Positions 24,889 to 36,523 are shown, counted from the stretch's first letter. The stretch is 64,000 nucleotides of DNA from Todiramphus chloris collaris (GCA_025345505.1 JANVCC010000073.1:8812593-8876592); one strand, 5' to 3'. Notes: a model not told the origin generated them from the letters alone. Translations and numbers: made by a program.

Positions 24889-27868
24889 GTGCATCACTGT
24901 TCAAAATGTAATTTTCAAGAATTTGGAGTACAACTTAGGCACTGACATTAGTTACACATACATGTACTCATGTACAACCTAGGTGCAGAATTTAGACACA
25001 AACCCAACTACTCTACCTCCTATTTTACCTGCTGGAAAGCACTGATGACAGGGTTTCTCCAGCAGTGGATATAATAATGTACATTGAGATAGCAAGGATG
25101 AAATCTGTATTTCAGAAAGCTTTACTTAGAGAAGAAGTCATGCATCTTGCATGTCCCTACAAAAGCAAGATGGTGGTTAATTAATCTACCTTGCTGTACA
25201 TTGCCTCCATTCTTCCTGCTAGAAGGACACACCTGAAAGCTTACCTTGCAATGATCATACATCCTCTGGTCTTATCTTCCTTGATGCCAATGTTTCTACA
25301 CTTGAATTCTGTAATGCCATACAGGCAGCTTGGCTGCTGGAGCAGAACACAGTATCATGAAGGTAAAGTATCTTTGTTCTGCACCCATCGCTCAACTACT
25401 CATGGTATAACTCAGCGATATGGCGAATGCCAGCACACTACTACCAATTCCTATGAATTTCTAACAAAGCCAATGGAATCTATAAGACTGTCACTAGGAC
25501 CAATGTAAATGGAAAATATAACTTAAGTTTCACTAGAATGACAGGTAAACTTAAAGTTCCAGGATATCTAGGAACACATCCAGGTTAAAAGGTCTCTAAC
25601 AAAGCATGCAGATGAACAAGCACAAATTCAGTCAGGTCTGATCAAACTGAAATACAGGTAGCAGATCCCATTGACAAAAAATATAAGGAATTGGTTGGGG
25701 GAACACAGATTTGAAGTCAGCATGATCATGCTGTGCGGTTGACAGTGTAGCAACAAATGTTACTGGGGAGAAGCTGGACTGTAATTTCACTCATACATTC
25801 TAATATCCCTGAAACTTAACAATGTTAGAAAGATTAAATCCTTCTTAATACAAGTGCAATCTGATAAATACTGTGTTATTAAAATAAACAATGACTGCAG
25901 GAGCTGTCAATCAGGGTTTATTTGGATTGCACTATCCAGCTCTACTTGATACCTTCACATCTTCCTGCCCCACTCTCTGCTTTAATTTCATTATGTCCTC
26001 AAGTGCTGCAATTCCCAGTGAACGTGGTGGTAACTGCACACACGGATCTAAAGAAACAAATTGGCCCCGTAATACCAAGTCTCACAGTGGACTGCCTTCT
26101 AACCTCCCAAAGCCCTATGGAAATTCTTAGAAGCTGCCTTAACAATTTTTCTGCAGTAAAAGAGAAAAAGTGATAGTAATGGTTTAGCTGATCTTCATTT
26201 GGAAGCTAAAAATAAAAGTAGCTTTATTGCAGCTCTGATCTCTCATGTGTAAAATCTATCACCTACCATAAGAAGGCAGTTCATTGCAGCAGAAATCTGA
26301 TTGATAGTACTGGAACTTTAGATCAAGCAGCAGAACAGAGAGCAACTGGTTCATAAAATGTACTCAGTGTCTTCGGGTTTTATATCAGGCTTCCTATAGA
26401 GAGCTTTGGTCCCATTAAATGCACTATATACCACTGAGCTCTGAAGCACTGTTCTTTTGAAATTCAGCTTATAACTATAAACCATGATTGACAAGTCTAT
26501 TACTGTTGGTTACAAACTATTGAAATATTGTATTTTATGGTATACTCACTAAAATATTTTTCACAGTGGAATCCAAATACAGTTGCTTTAGGAGAAAAAT
26601 TATTTTAAGATGTAATAATATTTTTTTACCTTTTTTTTTTTTTTTAAACTACAAAATGTGCTTGATGTTTGGTTTCGATCACTTAGATGTTCTGAAACAG
26701 GAATGCACCCATTCTGTGGCTAAGAACACTGGGTATTTTTGGCTAGATTCTTCAAAAAAACCCAAGCCATTACTGGAAATCAAACAGCAAAGGGCAAAAC
26801 CCACTTTGTTCCTAAGTTTCATAAATAAATGCTATTCATGCAAATTAATCTATTTATCATTATCATTCCTATCCAATTCTCATTCAATCTGAAGAAAAAA
26901 TGATTTAATTTTAAAACCAAATTAGCTGTTCAACCATAATTTTTCTAAAGCTTTATTCAGCAAATTTTTTTTGAACGAGTATTTCCATGACTTGAGTAAA
27001 GAGCTGGACCTTCAGAGCCTGGTCAGTAGATCAATGAGTTTGGCACCCACATCTAGTCTAGTCCTGCATCTCTTACATGGTCACAGACAAGTGACTGAAC
27101 TCCAACAAGTCCTTTCCTGTACACAAAGTTGCACTAAGAATCAGTATATTTAAATTTATTTAGAAAAACCTATGTAGGTATCTTTGCATTGATTTTTATT
27201 TCCCAATAGGAATTTCTTTACAATTGCGTCCTTAGCAGGTAAAAGGAAACCTCTAGAATAATTTTGCAGTCATTTAAATGAACACGTTGTGTTTACACCG
27301 CTGTCGGTTAAGCCAGTGCAGTTCTGCGTTCTGTACTTTAAAACATTTGAACATTAAAAAAAATAGCACTGAGCTGAAATCAGACCCACACGTTTTCCTA
27401 AGTATGAAAACATCCATCTGCTTTTCAAAGTTATTATTTAATTCCTGTTTGTAAATTACTTTGAGATCCTGGGGTAGCAGTTCAGTCTCAACTCACTGCT
27501 ACATTATTGCAGCCTTACACCAGAGAAGCACCAAAGAAAAATGGTTTAACACAATGGAGAATTAGCTCTTCCAGAATTTTAAACTGTCATGTTTATAGAT
27601 CATCTGTGACTTTCAGCTGTTTCAAAGCGTATGAAACTCAAGACCAGCTTTTCAACACCAGCTAGCAGAATCATTCGGTATGATGTGTTTTATTCTCTCT
27701 CACTGTATGAATGTTAAAATTCCTGCATCATCTGTTCATTGGGTTGCATTTTCTATTGTAAGAGGCTTAGTATCTGATGAGAGAAGCATAAAAGTGATTT
27801 AATTTTGGCAAGCTGTACAACTAAAATCAGCATTATTTCTGCTTAATAAACTCATCTTTCACACATAC

Positions 27869-27881
27869 CTGTTATCTAATG
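27869..27881 (-). other. Possible 13-nt microexon (stop-containing) after exon 8
   Basis: On the minus strand ctgtttcttctttttaag precedes a 13-nt segment ending at CAG|gtatgtgtg, 198 nt downstream of exon 8. In the AFF2 frame it would introduce TAA. Very short; a chance pairing of sites is the more likely reading. Confidence 0.12.
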
Positions 27882-28078
27882 CTTAAAAAGAAGAAACAGT
27901 AATAAGTACTGAAAACATAAAACTGGTTTATGGCTAATTTTTAAAGAGTACTGAGAACACCTGAACACCAGGACAAGATTATGAGCAGAGCTAGATTTTT
28001 AGTTACCTTTGGAGAAATAAGCTTGTTCTTTATGATAAATTCAAAATGAGATTTAAAGCTGGAAATAATAATACTTAC

Positions 28079-28130
28079 GACTTTTGTGGCACTGACTTAG
28101 TTGCAACTTTCCCTGCTGGATCACTCCACT
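28079..28130 (-). CDS. AFF2: AFF2 internal coding exon (about exon 8), 52 nt
   Basis: A 52-nt minus-strand exon, phase 1 at its start (AG completes lysine) and phase 2 at its end (TC begins serine). It encodes WSDPAGKVATKSVPQKS when joined. The acceptor is gtgtttcctttgtttgcag and the donor is GTC|gtaagtatt; only the base before the donor is not ideal. Human AFF2 as remembered reads WNDPTTRASTKSVSFKS immediately before MLEDDLKL, the start of the conserved acidic/serine-rich region. The exon that should begin with one base and then ATG-CTG was not found between 1 and 28078, so the following intron is at least 28 kb. The segment is basic and Ser/Thr-rich, probably disordered. Confidence 0.9.
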
Positions 28131-28393
28131 CTGCAAACAAAGGAAACACATTTTCAAATGTCAAAAGATTACTGTAGAATTAAAATGCACCCAAAGCTGT
28201 CAGCCCATCTAATTATACTTGGTTTCACAACATGCCACAATGCATAACATGTAATAAAAAATGGAACGGATCTGCTTTAGCACCACAGAAATTAATTTTT
28301 TATCCTTTGTTTTAATGATGTTAAGCAGGGAAGAAAAAAAAAAACCCAAACCACCCAGCCCTGACTGTTAGGACTAGGATGATAAAGACCTAC
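28131..28393 (-). other. AFF2 intron 7 (263 bp)
   Basis: A short intron between the 37-nt and 52-nt exons, GT...AG, with a purine-rich block (aaaaaaaaaaccc on the + strand near 28331) that is pyrimidine-rich in the transcript. It is far shorter than the other introns of this gene in the window. Nothing else is seen in it. Confidence 0.85.
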
Positions 28394-28430
28394 TTTGTAC
28401 ATTGTATCCTGAGGTCAGATGTTGGGAGTC
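28394..28430 (-). CDS. AFF2: AFF2 internal coding exon (about exon 7), 37 nt
   Basis: A 37-nt minus-strand exon, phase 0 at its start and phase 1 at its end. It encodes DSQHLTSGYNVQ plus the first base of a lysine codon completed by the next exon. The acceptor is gttcttcttcgtag before GAC and the donor is CAAA|gtaggt. Human AFF2 from memory reads ESQHLTPGFTLQK at this place, so spacing and residues agree. AFF1 and AFF3 also start this exon with DSQ but then differ. The length is not a multiple of three, so skipping this exon alone would shift the frame. It is too short to be found by open-frame length and was located by looking for the sequence needed to join exons 6 and 8. Confidence 0.9.
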
Positions 28431-28931
28431 CTACGAAGAAGAACACACAAAATGTCAGCATTAGTTAAATAAGATGAAGAAGGTAAGAGACACCTTGGCT
28501 TGCTAGATTAAGAGCACTGGCATTACGCAAACAGGGAAGGAGATGGTACAAGGAAAGGATCATGCGATTGTTAAGGCAGCACCAGTGACATTAGCTTAAA
28601 AAAACATTAACTGTGGAGGCAGAACATCACTGAGGGACCCTTTCACAGTTCAGACCAGAGCTGCTGTAAATCTACATGCCCACTTGTGGAGACACTGCCC
28701 AGATTTACACCCGCAGTGGTCCTCGCCTTTCCCAGGCCTGGCCACGGCTGTGTGTGTGACCCATCTATGATGTGCAATTTAGGCCGCACCAAGAATTTAA
28801 CTATGCATTAAATTCAGAATCACTGCCTTTCTTTTGCTGATCTCACTGCTTGTAAATACAATGACCTTTTACTGATAGTCACTCTTTTTATCCGGACTGT
28901 GACACACAGGGTTTAATAAAGACGCAGGAAG

Positions 28932-29016
28932 CTGATCTTCACCTGATGGAAACTGGTCTAAATCCAATGAAATCAATGGAAGTACAACAACTTTAAACCA
29001 GCAAAGAATCTGGCTG
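28932..29016. repeat. Old palindromic interspersed repeat
   Basis: It contains ctgatcttcacctgatgg, aactggtctaaatcc, aatgaaatcaatgg and aactttaaaccagcaaagaa. The two halves are inverted, diverged copies around the centre near 28970. One of the best-preserved copies here. Confidence 0.6.
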
Positions 29017-30029
29017 GTGACACTGAGCACGCTAATGCCAAGATCCATGCTGGCTCACAATAACTAAGCTGCTTCCTTAATGTCACAGTGTTTTCTTGCT
29101 TAGTTTTTCTCTAGGCTTTATAGTCCACAGCGATTGTAATCAGCTTTCCTTCCAAGCAGAGTGTGATCATTTGAAATTAAGGTGTTATTTACAACCTCAT
29201 CTTACAGCCAGGCACTACTTTGCTGGAAGTGTTAGTTTGTAGGATGTTAAAGTCATTAAAGCCCTCACTGAACTTCCTCTTAGGGCATTATTAGTTCCTA
29301 ATATTATACTGTGCTGTCAGTCAGTCCCTTGTGAAGTAAATCATGCCCTAAGAGTAAACATGGCACTTTAAATTTGAATGTCAAAGGGATAAATTGTTCT
29401 GATAAGTTCTGCCTTTTTTATCACACTTTTTTTATAAAGATTTCTCATGAGGATAGTTCTTTTTAATAGTTAAATTGAGAGTTTCTAATAGTGCCCATCT
29501 CTGGTTTATACGGATGCACAATACAGCCACATTGTGTAAGCTTTGTAATTCGGCTATCTGTAACTAATTTAATGTGATGATCTGAAGAGACATTTCTGTT
29601 GTGTTTTTAAAGGAAAAATAGCAAACTTGGAAACATTTATGTGTTTGCCTGTTTCCTGAAATGCTAACTCAACAACAACAACAAAACAGAAAATCTAATT
29701 TATATTTTGTATTGAAGTGATATGGTTAAGAATTTTAGGATCAACATTTAACATGCCCAGAAATTAACTTTGATGTGGATATTAAAAGTTCAAAGCAAAT
29801 TCAATAAAAACAGAAAATCAAAACAAAATCTTAGCTTCTCTGAACCTGTGCTTATACTGCTGCCAATGGAGATGTTGGCAGTCCGCAGAACTTAGCCTAA
29901 TTTCTGTGGGGCCCATGAAAAACAGAGCACTAATTTAAGAGACGGTATAAATTAAAACAAACAAACAAAACCCAACAGTTTCCAGTGGGCAAACCCCTCT
30001 GTATTCACAAAAAAAAATGTATTCACACT

Positions 30030-30100
30030 GGTCAGACTCCATTCTCACCTAAATGGGTTCAGCTGACTTTAACCCAGTTTGCAGTGAGGATTATACTCTT
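30030..30100. repeat. Old palindromic repeat fragment
   Basis: ggtcagactccattctcacc and gctgactttaacccagtttg resemble the arms and centre of the same class. Diverged. Confidence 0.35.
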
Positions 30101-30614
30101 GTAGGATTATGACTCCTGATGCTCAATGCTGCAGCAGTTAACTGCAGTGACAACGGCAGTGCTAGAGCTGTAACAGTCACATTCCATTAAAATAAGGCAT
30201 TCTGGGCACCGGCTTTGTTTTTCTAAGGAGCCACAGATACTGCTAATTTCATATGATTTCCAACCAAGTATGTCAGCTGCATTTCAGACACAGGAATATC
30301 TGCCAAACAGATAACATCAGTAAGAGGAAAATTAAATTCCAGCTTCTAAACCAGGATATCATTGCTTGAACCATAATGTCAAGCAGTACCAGTTTTATAA
30401 GCTATTTTTTAAGGTCCTACCATCAGAAGAAACTTTTACGTAGCTCCATGTTAGACTGTTTCTCCCACCTTGAGAAAGTTCTCCCCTTCCCCAAACATCA
30501 TCAGCTCACAGTTGTTCAGGTCCCAGCAAACGATACCTCCAGCAATAACTGCCCTGGGATTGAGTTTGATCTCCAACAGTGCTATGAGAATCATAGCAAG
30601 GAGGCAACAACAGA

Positions 30615-30639
30615 ATTTGGGCTGTTGTTCAGCCCAAAT
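30615..30639. repeat. Perfect 10-bp hairpin, 5-nt loop
   Basis: atttgggctg, loop ttgtt, cagcccaaat. The stem is GC-balanced, so it could fold in RNA. It lies 542 bp downstream of AFF2 exon 6 in the direction of transcription. Confidence 0.9.
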
Positions 30640-31180
30640 CATACAACTTTAACAACTCACTGCGTGGTAGGTGAAGTTCAGGTACTCTCCAGGCATGTGC
30701 TTTTGACAGGGCAAGTGCTGAGTGTGTACTTTTAACAAGGCCAGCGCTGAGGATTGCATTGCCAACTTTGTGTGCCCTTGGAGTGTGCACCCAGAGAGAA
30801 ACCACTGCACTGTTTGCATGCAGAAACACTGTAAATCACCATAATTTGACCACAATGATGACCTCATGATGCAATCAATCACTAAGTAGGAACAAATGAT
30901 CATTTCAGCCATTGCATTGCACAAAAAATGGAAGAAAAACAAATAAAATATCATGTTCTTGATGTAGAAAGGCCCTTACAACTACAGACAGAAAGTTCAC
31001 TTTGCCTCCATTGTAACTTCTGCAGTCCTGCTAGTAACAACAGTCTGATTGGGAATTTTCAACTAAAAATAGTCTTAGAAATTTTTGAAAATGGAACCAA
31101 TTACAAAAATAAACTCTCCAGTGAAGAACACTCAACAGAACAGAAAGTTAATCAGGTCACAGGCAATAGCCTACTTGTAC

Positions 31181-31267
31181 CTTGCTTGGGATAGAAAACT
31201 TGGTCTGCTCAGCCTTGCCAGGAGTGTGAATAGCAGTAAGAGGAGGAGGCCAGGAATGGGTCATCTC
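31181..31267 (-). CDS. AFF2: AFF2 internal coding exon (about exon 6), 87 nt
   Basis: This minus-strand exon has 29 codons, phase 0/0. It opens with [16 protein letters not shown], a hallmark of the AF4/FMR2 family, and ends with [13 protein letters not shown]. The acceptor is gtcttttcttccctag; the donor is AAG|gtacaagt, the weakest donor of the four exons. The first half looks more like AFF1/AFF4 ([10 protein letters not shown]) than human AFF2 as remembered (PTPLTSMHTA), while FSIP near the end is AFF2-like. Human AFF2 may therefore have diverged from an ancestral sequence kept here. The segment is proline-rich and without predicted globular fold. It continues directly from exon 5 (EEILR|EMTHSW) and into exon 7 (SIPSK|DSQHL). 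The long 23-kb intron lies upstream and a 2.75-kb intron downstream. Confidence 0.93.
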
Positions 31268-31864
31268 CTAGGGAAGAAAAGACACGTTTTTCAAAACAAA
31301 TTCATGTACTTAAGAAAGAGAGCAAAAGACCAATCATGCTTTCTCCACTGAGCCTGGAGATGCAATTGCTTAAAGAAGCATCACCACCTATCTTCACGTG
31401 GTAGACGAACACCTTAACTACCCAATAGGCAGTACATTCTGGGAATGAGGGTGAGGACAGGTTTTACTCTTGCAAATTTTGACCATCTGTGTCTTCATGA
31501 GGTGGCAGTTGACTCCACCTCTGTGGTGAGCATGCCAAGCTGTAAAAGTGAAGCCATCATAGGTATACAACAGGATTTCACCTAAAAATCCCAAGCAGGA
31601 AGCAGATTCCTTCTGTACTGCACTGGATACAACCCTATAGAGGACTGCATGGTGACAAAATGCCCCCGTGTTCACGATTGCATAGTGGCAAAAAAGCCCC
31701 AGAGGCAGGTCTAGAAAAAGCTGGAGTGGCCTAGCAGCATGAGTGCCTGGTGTAGAAGAGACTGGGGACAGCATGCTATGCACCAAGGCATCTTCTCATA
31801 GCACTGGCCACAAGCACGTACTGTGGTATGCAATGTCACAGCATCAGAGTGCAATCAACTCTGG

Positions 31865-31980
31865 TTTAAAATGAGGGTCTGTGAGGTCAGGTGATTTGCA
31901 CAGGGTTATACAGGAAGCTTGTACTTAGCTAGGAAATTCAAGTCTCCAGAGAAGACTTGCTGTTCAGAGCATCTAAGCAA
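31865..31980 (+). repeat. MIR-type SINE relic
   Basis: The motifs ttaaaatgagggtctgtgag, gtgatttgcacagggttata, caggaagcttgtacttagct and aggaaattcaagtctcc follow MIR order (core tail with aaggtcacacagg and gggaattcaacccaggtctcc). Confidence 0.65.
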
Positions 31981-32859
31981 CACACCCCTTCTCTGTATCG
32001 GGAAATGCACATGCATGTCCCAACTATCTTCAACCTCCTGGCTGCCCTGGCTATGAAACACAAGCAGAGGAGACAGCACACACCCTGCTCTTGCACATCC
32101 AGGCCTACAACAGCCACCCCATAGAGCTCCGTGGGACCAGACTGGGGCTGATGTTCAGAGGAGGGGGAAAAATCCTTGTTGTTTTAGGCAGAGCTTGTAA
32201 ATGCCCTTCTAATGAGTGTGGTTTATAGTGGATGCTGCTCCATTCTCTCTTATCTTTATTTTTAATTTGATAAATATTCAGAGAGGCAGTAATGCTTGTC
32301 TCTGGCAATCTGTTATATCTTTATCTTGGTTGTTTTTCTTTGCCTACAAAGCTCAGAAAGGACTCTTGAGAGAAGGGAGACAAAGAGAAAAAGAGGGTCT
32401 GATCTAGGAAATTTTGTGTGCAGTGGTCATAATCCTGACTGCAGGAAACTGAATTTCCCAGCTGCTATTTCATATTGGTCACACCGAGGGCCAGTCCCAA
32501 CAAAGCTTCTGAACAGACAAGTTTCTGTAGGTAACACAACAACCACTGCAAATGCTCCACAAAAAACTCCCACATAATGGAACTATTTAAAGCAAGTATA
32601 ACTGTTGTCAAAAGGGCAGCGTGATGGGTGCACGTGGGCTGAAGGAAAGGCCCGGGTGGCTATGGCTGGATGCTAATGTATAATTCACCAAAGACGCAGC
32701 CAGCAAGTTTCAGGTTGTCAGTTGTCTCTCACAAATCATGTGCCATACTGGAGGTAAGGGGTGAGAAAGAAAAACTACACCCCATGGTCCTCAGTCAACA
32801 GGACAGACGGCCACGTGAACTTTCACCAGGCTCCTCTCAGGCACTGGTATTTTATTGAA

Positions 32860-33310
32860 GCCCATCAAATTTGCACCCTTAGCCGTGGCGCTAGCACAGC
32901 AAGGTCTGGCTGAGCCCTGCAAGGGAGAGAGCCCAGGATCGATCAGGATGGAGAGAAGCCCTCCCCTAGTGCTGGCCGAGCAGCAGGAAGAGCTAGTCTG
33001 GCAGCTCAGCCCCACGGGGCTCTGCCGCTCTGCTCCCACCGGCACAGTCCCCATGGATGCGCCTGTGGCTTAGCCAAAGGGCCGCAGAGCTACAGGCAGC
33101 GCAGCCTGGGGCCAGGCTTTGCCAGCTCCTTGTGCAGATGACCCAGGGACAGGGGAGGGTGCACTCCGGAAAGACCTTTTTTGCTCCTGCCTGTCGAGCT
33201 CAGGGCCTGCTTTCATTGCACAAAGCCCAAACAGTGGCAATGAGGAGGTTCGTGAACAGCTCACCCCTCTCGGTCGGTGAGTCTGCAGCAGCCCAGTGCA
33301 ATGACAAAAA
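32860..33310. other. GC/CpG-rich patch
   Basis: GC-rich stretch with scattered CpGs (agccgtggcgctagc, ctgccgctctgctcccaccg, gccgcagagc). Open frames on both strands are short and not recognised. Confidence 0.45.
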
Positions 33311-33825
33311 GTACACTATTACATGGCACTGATTGTTTGACCTCTGCACAGAGGAAGGCAGAAAAAAAGATTTAAGCATCTGGTGAACTTTTCTGTGAGA
33401 TAATATAATCCAAATCCTGCATGCCTCTGCCAAATCCTATGCCACAGAGGTTGCTTTGTGGCAAATCTCTTCATAACAAAATGATGAAACAGAGACTGTA
33501 TCACATAATTAGAAGAGGGACAGGCAGCCTCATTGAAAGCAGAAATGAAGCATATTCTAGAACTGCAGTTACAGGCTTAACCTCAGTCTCTTCCTATCCA
33601 CGCATAAAAGGCTGGGCAGAGAGCCTAGGATGCCTGGGAAGGTGATGCCAGCAAGTATTTCAGAATATTCACTGTCCAAATGCATCTAGTGTCCACTATG
33701 TACCAACTTGGTGGGCTGAAGTGTAAGCAAATCTGGTCAGCTCCCTGTTAGGGGACACCTGAACACAAAACTGCAGGAAAAGAAAACAAGTCTGTTATTA
33801 TTTGAGGAAATCCAATTACAAGGTA

Positions 33826-33883
33826 AGAAATCCTGACTCCACTGAGGTCAGAAGCAAAAGTCAACGTCAGTGAGGTTAGGACT
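33826..33883. repeat. Old palindromic interspersed repeat
   Basis: gaaatcctgactccactgag and gtcagtgaggttaggact are inverted diverged arms around gaagcaaaagtcaac. It shares gaaatcctg with the copy at 24078. Confidence 0.5.
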
Positions 33884-34686
33884 GTCCAACCTATGCATTT
33901 ACAGAGTGACCTTGTGAGCATCAAAGTCTATTATGAAGGTACAAGCTAGCTACATTGAAGCATTTCGCTTCAATTATCACTGTAATAAAAAATAATGGGT
34001 AGAAAATTCCAGATAGGATCACGCATGCCAAACAATGCAAGTATTTAGCTCAGTGTTTAAACAACCACTGCGTGTGGAAGTGGTCAGGAAGTAGATAGTT
34101 ACTCAAAGGAATGTACCTGCCTCTGCTACAGAGGGCTGCCTCAGCACTGCTGACCCAAGAACCTTGAACGATCATAGGGAAAGGTTTGCGTTTACTCGTC
34201 TGAAACATGTCACTTGGAAACGTAGGGGCAGCAAGCCCACAGCGACCACCGCGAGCTGCACGATCTACTCACGCAGAGCACCGCTGGCCTACAGAATCAC
34301 ATGCAAAACCAGCACTGCACTGCTCTCAGTGGAGGGTCAAAACCCCAACCCCACATCCTGCAGAGACGTGACCGTCTGCTTAACTCTCTTACTCTGTTCC
34401 TTAGGCACGTAGACATTGCTTTGGAGAATCAGAAGGAAGGATGTCATTTGTTTAATCATCCACATGACTTCACCATTCTTTGCCATGCCCTGATTTCTTT
34501 TGGAGGTCCCTCAGCTTTAAGTACCTTCTAAGCTCTATTTTGTTTAACTTGTGAAATGTGATATATCTACCTTCTAATATGTTATAAGGAACCTCACAGA
34601 CAGTGTGTGTGTTGCGTATGCATCCATTAAGATGTGTATATAAACATCTTGGTTTTTACCTGGGAAAGTAGGCAGGGAACTGCATT

Positions 34687-34722
34687 CTTTTTTTTTTTTT
34701 TTTCTTTTTCTTTCTTTCCCCA
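34687..34722. repeat. Poly-T/CT pyrimidine tract
   Basis: Long T run followed by ctttttctttctttcccc and then cag. In AFF2 sense orientation it is a purine tract. Confidence 0.9.
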
Positions 34723-35784
34723 GGAAAAGTTAAAAAACTTTAATCAATCCAAATTTGGAAGTATTTAGAAATTCCTGGAAGTAACAATAATAAAACTGAG
34801 CATATGAAATGCTTTAAAGTGGAATTTAATGGAAACAAAGCAATCCCACAAAATTGAGTTAGGATTTATTTTCACATGGTTTGGACTTAAAATAATTCCA
34901 AAATCATGTTAACTGTTGGAGTGGGTAGATGACTGCTATGGAAGCATGCATTTTTTTATAGACCTGGAGATTAAATAGGAAAGTAAACCTGCACAGTTTG
35001 TTGGCTTAGAAGTCACTGTGGTCCTCTGATGTAGTAACATCAAGAATCCTCCTTTCTGAAAATTACTTAAACATTGTTGTAATTGACTCCATGTGCTTTA
35101 TTTATTGGAGCTAGGCACGCTCGTCCCTTCAGCTAAGTCTGCTTTTTTCAGCTCTAAAAGCCTGCAGGTAAGTAACCAAGGACACATGCAGACGCGATCT
35201 AAAGAATCACCAAAAATACAGATACTCCAAGAAAACTTTTTAAGGGCTGCAGAGGTATAAGGCCAAATCACTATTTAAATGGAAGGAGGGGACTGGGGAA
35301 AGATCTAAACTTGCAAGGTTCTAAGGAAAAGTCAGAGCAAGAGAACTGAGTACAGGGGATATGGGGCAGATGGTAAATAGCTTTAGAAAACCAGTCCCTA
35401 AAATTAACAGCCGCCTTTAAGATTTATTTCCTTTCTCTGTATTTCATTTTTCCATCATTTCCTTCTTGTTCAAAAGAAGGTCTGCAGTGTTTTTAAATAC
35501 AGATAAAAGCACTGAGCTGGGCTCTAAGAGGTCATTATGGAAAAAAGCAGCTAGACTGCACTCTGTGTTCCTACTGAGGCAGCTTCCCTTCCTACAGAGC
35601 ACTCTAAACTGCTTAGCTTGATCTAATTTGAAGCCTCCCAAGATATAGGGCTCATGCTACATCTTTTGGGAGAATTGAGAGAAGACATGAGAACAGTCTT
35701 CAATTACAGAAAGAGCTGCTCCTTAAAGGAAAGAATAATCTGTTCTCCAGTTTTATGGTGGATATGAACTTAAACTGCAGCCAG

Positions 35785-36033
35785 AAAAATTCCAGTCAGA
35801 CATAAGAAAAAGCTCTCTAATGGTAAGGACCGTGCAGCACTGAAACAGATTGCTCAGAGAGCTACACAGGCTCCATCTTTGGAGGAACACACTTAAGAAC
35901 AGATTAGCACACATCAGCCAGGAATGGCTTTGGCAGAATTGATTCCTGCATTGGGACCATTGGGACAGGGATGTATAGTAGATGATGAGATTTCTAAGAC
36001 CCTTCCCGGCCCTTTTTCTTGTTCTGTAGTTTG
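35785..36033 (+). repeat. Old CR1/L3-like LINE 3' fragment
   Basis: The segment aligns by eye to the CR1 3' region: agtcagacataagaaaaagc, ctctaatggtaaggaccgtg, tgaaacagattgctcagaga, ctccatctttggagg, then gatgatgagatttctaagac and cccttcccggccc. It lacks a clear terminal octamer repeat. It is more diverged than the copies at 41899 and 46690. Confidence 0.7.
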
Positions 36034-36523
36034 ATAGATCTCTCTTGGACAAACACTACCCTTACTGCCTCTTGTGAATATCAGATCCATAAAAGGCAGG
36101 AGAAAAAAGCAACAATCCCTGTGTTTTCCCTCTGTGATATTAGAGTCCACAAAGGTAGTTTTAGAACCAATCCTTTGCCCACATCATTAGAGGGCAACTA
36201 GAGGAGCAGGAGGAGAAGCAGCTCTGCAAACACTGCTAGCGACAAATGCAACCTGAGGCCACTGCTGATACAGACCTTATCTGCCGTATTCTGTCTGTCA
36301 ACTGTCCTTCTCAGTCCTTTCAGCCCTCAGCTAAATCTGTTGCTTTAAACTTTCTCCAATTTTATGTTACAGATTGTTAGAGTTGCATTCAGAAAAAAAA
36401 AAATTAATATATGATGAATAGATGTTCTAAGGTTATTACAAACTTGATGTTACAGCTGGTGCTAAGCAACCTACTGTCTCGATGGAATAAAGATAACCAA
36501 GTGATTTACCATTTATTAAAGAC

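Larger units (their letters stand above)
1..28078 (-). other. AFF2 intron after exon 8 (partial, at least 28 kb)
   Basis: No supported coding exon is present except a candidate at 17607-17648. The stretch is AT-rich, with only short open frames in all six readings, none of recognisable sequence. It contains one MIR relic (12200-12345), several palindromic old repeats, an (AC)n tract at 7975-7998, C-tracts at 10154-10173 and 11652-11676, a perfect CRE-type octamer at 4339-4346 and two GC-rich patches (14480-14900, 17640-18060). I see nothing else that can be named. Confidence 0.8.
28431..31180 (-). other. AFF2 intron 6 (2.75 kb)
   Basis: Intron between the 87-nt and 37-nt exons. It holds two old palindromic repeat remnants (28932-29016 and 30030-30100), a perfect 10-bp-arm hairpin at 30615-30639 and short (CAA)n and (AAAC)n runs near 29670 and 29957. 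The AT-rich stretch 29150-29420 looks like unique sequence. Confidence 0.85.

Noticed and set aside
25247..25310. Minus-strand 64-nt segment ending at a strong donor (AAG|gtaagc)
   Set aside because: The acceptor is mediocre, and in the AFF2 phase it meets TAG after four codons. Its one fully open frame does not fit the exon-8 phase.
35133..35167. + strand microexon candidate with a gtaagt donor (CTGCAG|gtaagtaac)
   Set aside because: Sites are good but the 16- or 35-nt product has no partner exons. It lies antisense to AFF2 with no other support.
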